Assembly: GCA_018700525.1 (NCBI GenBank) | Contig: JABITN010000259.1 | Coordinates: forward strand, 1-34,887 | From: Opitutales bacterium | GTDB lineage: Bacteria; Verrucomicrobiota; Verrucomicrobiia; Opitutales; Opitutaceae | Direction: 5' to 3' | DNA length: 34,887 nucleotides | Part shown: positions 34,246 through 34,887 of the stretch, one piece after another | Position numbering within the stretch: the first letter of the stretch is position 1 | How the letters are laid out: each line of letters starts with the position of its first letter | The notes under the pieces: model-generated | What the model saw: the letters and a program-made list of their open reading frames with translations, nothing else | Told to the model about the DNA's origin: nothing | Database searches by the model: none | Position numbers and translations under genes: made by a program

Positions 34246-34887
34246 ATGAAAAAACTAATACTAAATTTAGTCGTTTTTCTTATTTGCGGATTCGCTAATG
34301 CTCAGGACAACGCTCCTACGCAGCCGAATATACTCATTCTTCTCGCGGACGATATGGGCTCCGGCGATTTGGGTTGCTACGGCGGAACCGCTCGCACGCC
34401 CAATCTCGACGCCCTCGCCGCCACCGGAATCAAATTCAATAACAGCTACTCCGGAGCACCCAACTGCTCCCCTGCTCGAGTGAGCCTCCTAACCGGTCGC
34501 ATGCCAGCACGGTCCGGCATGTACAGCTATCGCCCTCCAGAGCACGCGATGCATATGCGAAGCGAAGAACTCACAATGGCCGAGGTCCTCAAAACGAGAG
34601 GCTACCAGACTGCCCATATAGGCAAGTGGCATTTGAGCAGCCTCCCACAGAATCCAGAGCTCAATCAGCCCCAACCTCACGAACAAGGTTTCGACTACTC
34701 TCTAGGAACGGAAAACAACGCGGAGCCATCGCATTTCAACCCGATCAATTTCATTCGAAACGGCGAACCTCTCGGAGAGGTCAAAGGTTACGCTAGCCAA
34801 TTGCTGGCCGACGAATTTCAGCTTTGGTTCAAGACCGAACGCAAAGCCGACCAACCGTTCTTCGTCTACCTTCCCTTTCACGAGCCA
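34246..34887 (+). CDS. Secreted sulfatase, N-terminal part (3' truncated by window)
   Basis: 214 residues are visible, and no stop is reached before the window ends. The signal peptide is MKKLILNLVVFLICGFANAQ. Motifs: ILLADDMGSGDLGCYGG (Asp35-Asp36), NCSPARVSLLTGR with the formylglycine Cys74 (CSPAR rather than CSPTR), and TAHIGKWHLSS. Sequence to the end (PFFVYLPFHEP) fits the start of the next catalytic block. It resembles arylsulfatase/N-acetylgalactosamine-6-sulfatase-type members, but the second metal site is missing, so the subfamily is open. Sixth sulfatase in the window. Confidence 0.93.
   Translation, partial: MKKLILNLVVFLICGFANAQDNAPTQPNILILLADDMGSGDLGCYGGTARTPNLDALAATGIKFNNSYSGAPNCSPARVSLLTGRMPARSGMYSYRPPEHAMHMRSEELTMAEVLKTRGYQTAHIGKWHLSSLPQNPELNQPQPHEQGFDYSLGTENNAEPSHFNPINFIRNGEPLGEVKGYASQLLADEFQLWFKTERKADQPFFVYLPFHEP

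Noticed and set aside
34160-34300. Small open frame (VLPSDYELIYWENESGLIA) overlapping the start of the last sulfatase
   Set aside because: It looks slightly protein-like but has no good start or ribosome site and overlaps the signal peptide of a clear gene; at most a gene remnant.
1-34887. tRNA, rRNA, CRISPR array, insertion sequence or prophage
   Set aside because: I looked for these and saw no cloverleaf, regular spaced repeat, transposase or phage gene; repeats found are short palindromic elements only.

Overview
The window looks like a chromosomal piece of a marine or glycan-degrading Verrucomicrobiota, probably an Opitutae/Puniceicoccales-like member. This is inferred from family content only. 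It holds six secreted Cys-type sulfatases, three Tat-exported Gfo/Idh/MocA oxidoreductases, two of the 'Tat protein plus planctomycete-type cytochrome c' modules (DUF1552/DUF1592 and DUF1501/DUF1549-DUF1553), a TonB-dependent receptor end, and almost no Shine-Dalgarno sequences. No rRNA, tRNA, CRISPR array, transposase or phage gene was seen.

Layout. 1-1068: C-terminal part of a TonB-dependent receptor, closed by a strong hairpin terminator. 1254-4306: a Gfo/Idh/MocA protein and a sulfatase. 4394-8365 (minus): DUF1552 protein followed by a large DUF1587/1595/1592/1588/1585 cytochrome c protein. 8531-9217 (minus): DUF1080 protein, divergent from a NagB-like protein (9484-10329); the shared upstream region is rich in palindromes. 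10397-16069 (minus): TIM-barrel sugar isomerase/epimerase, Gfo/Idh/MocA, MFS transporter, PHP-domain hydrolase, read in that order. 16239-17603: third Gfo/Idh/MocA, convergent with an odd exported protein (17618-19181 minus) that joins a Spy/CpxP-like helical region to a gingipain/caspase-like core and appears frameshifted at its end. 19817-25331: sulfatase with HEAT-like tail, a PHB-depolymerase-like esterase (minus), then a sulfatase coupled to a seven-repeat FG-GAP beta-propeller. 25417-33092 (minus): sulfatase, DUF1549/DUF1553 cytochrome protein, DUF1501 protein, lipoprotein sulfatase. 33561-33950: small membrane-anchored protein. 34246-end: start of a sixth sulfatase.

Working together (inference). 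The receptor would import sulfated oligosaccharides; sulfatases and an esterase remove substituents in the periplasm; Gfo/Idh/MocA, DUF1080 and TIM-barrel proteins resemble the known keto-sugar route, in which a sugar is oxidised, the glycosidic bond is cleaved through the ketone, and the product is reduced or isomerised. The cytochrome c modules could carry electrons away, and the MFS carrier and NagB-like/PHP proteins could handle products.

The most unusual non-coding signal is a family of four 19-nt intergenic hairpins (15053, 15110, 19517, 31600) with an invariant CTCCG loop and paired base changes in the stem. Two other inverted-repeat elements sit side by side at 33240-33496.
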